Shown in pieces: positions 4,758-5,070 of a DNA stretch of 5,070 nt. A program made the position numbers and the translations under genes. The notes under the pieces were generated by a model, which was given only the letters and a program-made list of their open reading frames with translations, did no database searches and had not been told where the DNA came from. This DNA comes from JBBRVP01 sp038246785 (GTDB lineage: Bacteria; Actinomycetota; Actinomycetes; Jiangellales; Jiangellaceae), in assembly GCA_038246785.1 (NCBI GenBank), contig JBBRVP010000072.1, forward strand, positions 1 to 5,070. The letters are read 5' to 3'. Each line of letters begins with the position of its first letter. Position 1 is the first letter of the stretch.

Positions 4758-5070
4758 ATGGGTTCCATTCGCGTCGCCGTCGTCGGCGTCGGCAACTGTG
4801 CGTCGTCGCTCGTCCAGGGCGTGCACTACTACCGGGACGCCGACCCGTCCCAGACCGTCCCCGGCCTGATGCACGTCATGTTCGGCGACTACCACGTCAG
4901 CGACGTCGAGTTCGTCGCGGCGTTCGACGTCGACGACAAGAAGGTCGGCAAGGACCTCGCCGAGGCGATCAACGCCTCCGAGAACAACACGATCACGATC
5001 GCCGACGTCCCGACCACGGGCATCACCGTGCAGCGCGGCCACACCCTCGACGGCCTGGGCAAGTACTACC
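4758..5070 (+). CDS. ino1: myo-Inositol-3-phosphate synthase (partial, 3' end outside window)
   Basis: Converts glucose 6-phosphate to 1D-myo-inositol 3-phosphate using bound NAD; this is the first step toward phosphatidylinositol lipids and mycothiol in actinobacteria. The 104 visible residues begin MGSIRVAVVGVGNCASSLVQ. The Gly-rich Rossmann loop GVGNCASS (10-17) is the NAD-binding signature of actinobacterial Ino1. It is followed by VPGLMHVMFGDYHVSDVEFV, AAFDVDDKKVGKDL, SENNTITIADVP and RGHTLDGLGKYY, all closely matching the mycobacterial enzyme as I recall it. The family is about 360 residues, so about 70 percent lies beyond the right edge. Compared with the mycobacterial protein it lacks a short N-terminal extension before the Rossmann strand. 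It follows padR by 81 nt, with a strong hairpin in the gap. Confidence 0.97.
   Translation, partial: MGSIRVAVVGVGNCASSLVQGVHYYRDADPSQTVPGLMHVMFGDYHVSDVEFVAAFDVDDKKVGKDLAEAINASENNTITIADVPTTGITVQRGHTLDGLGKYY

Noticed and set aside
4491..5042. A 183-codon minus-strand frame across the end of padR and the start of ino1
   Set aside because: It is antisense to the well-matched Ino1 N terminus and to the end of padR, and its Val/Asp/Gly-rich sequence is the mirror of high-GC codons.

Overview
The window is high-GC DNA with GTG starts and strong AGGAGG-type ribosome binding sites. It fits an actinobacterium (Actinomycetota). The gene order inositol-phosphate synthase / PadR regulator / class A penicillin-binding protein / GT87-like membrane protein / rpsF matches the block I recall from Mycobacterium (ino1, Rv0047c, ponA1, Rv0051, rpsF) and Streptomyces. 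The closer lineage cannot be fixed from sequence alone; a Micrococcales-type organism is only a guess.

Layout: two divergent transcription units meet in an intergenic region of about 230 bp (3879-4109). Leftward (minus strand) lie a bifunctional class A penicillin-binding protein (1650-3878), a polytopic GT87-like membrane protein 21 nt behind it (267-1628), and, 31 nt further on, the first 78 codons of ribosomal protein S6, rpsF (1-235, running off the left edge). Rightward lie a PadR-family repressor (4110-4676) and, 81 nt later, the first 104 codons of myo-inositol-3-phosphate synthase (4758-5070, running off the right edge).

Function: the left unit joins peptidoglycan polymerisation and cross-linking and a probable lipid-linked sugar transferase to the ribosomal protein S6 gene. 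The right unit joins a transcriptional repressor to the first step of inositol synthesis, which supplies phosphatidylinositol lipids and mycothiol in actinobacteria.

This is a conserved core chromosomal region. I see no mobile element, CRISPR array, tRNA, rRNA, toxin-antitoxin pair or defence system. The points worth a second look are regulatory: a near-perfect 9-3-9 palindrome next to an extended -10 motif in front of padR, a long GC hairpin plus C-rich G-poor tract between padR and ino1, and hairpins in the rpsF leader that overlap the end of the upstream gene. The GT87-like protein also appears to have lost several residues I associate with its family.
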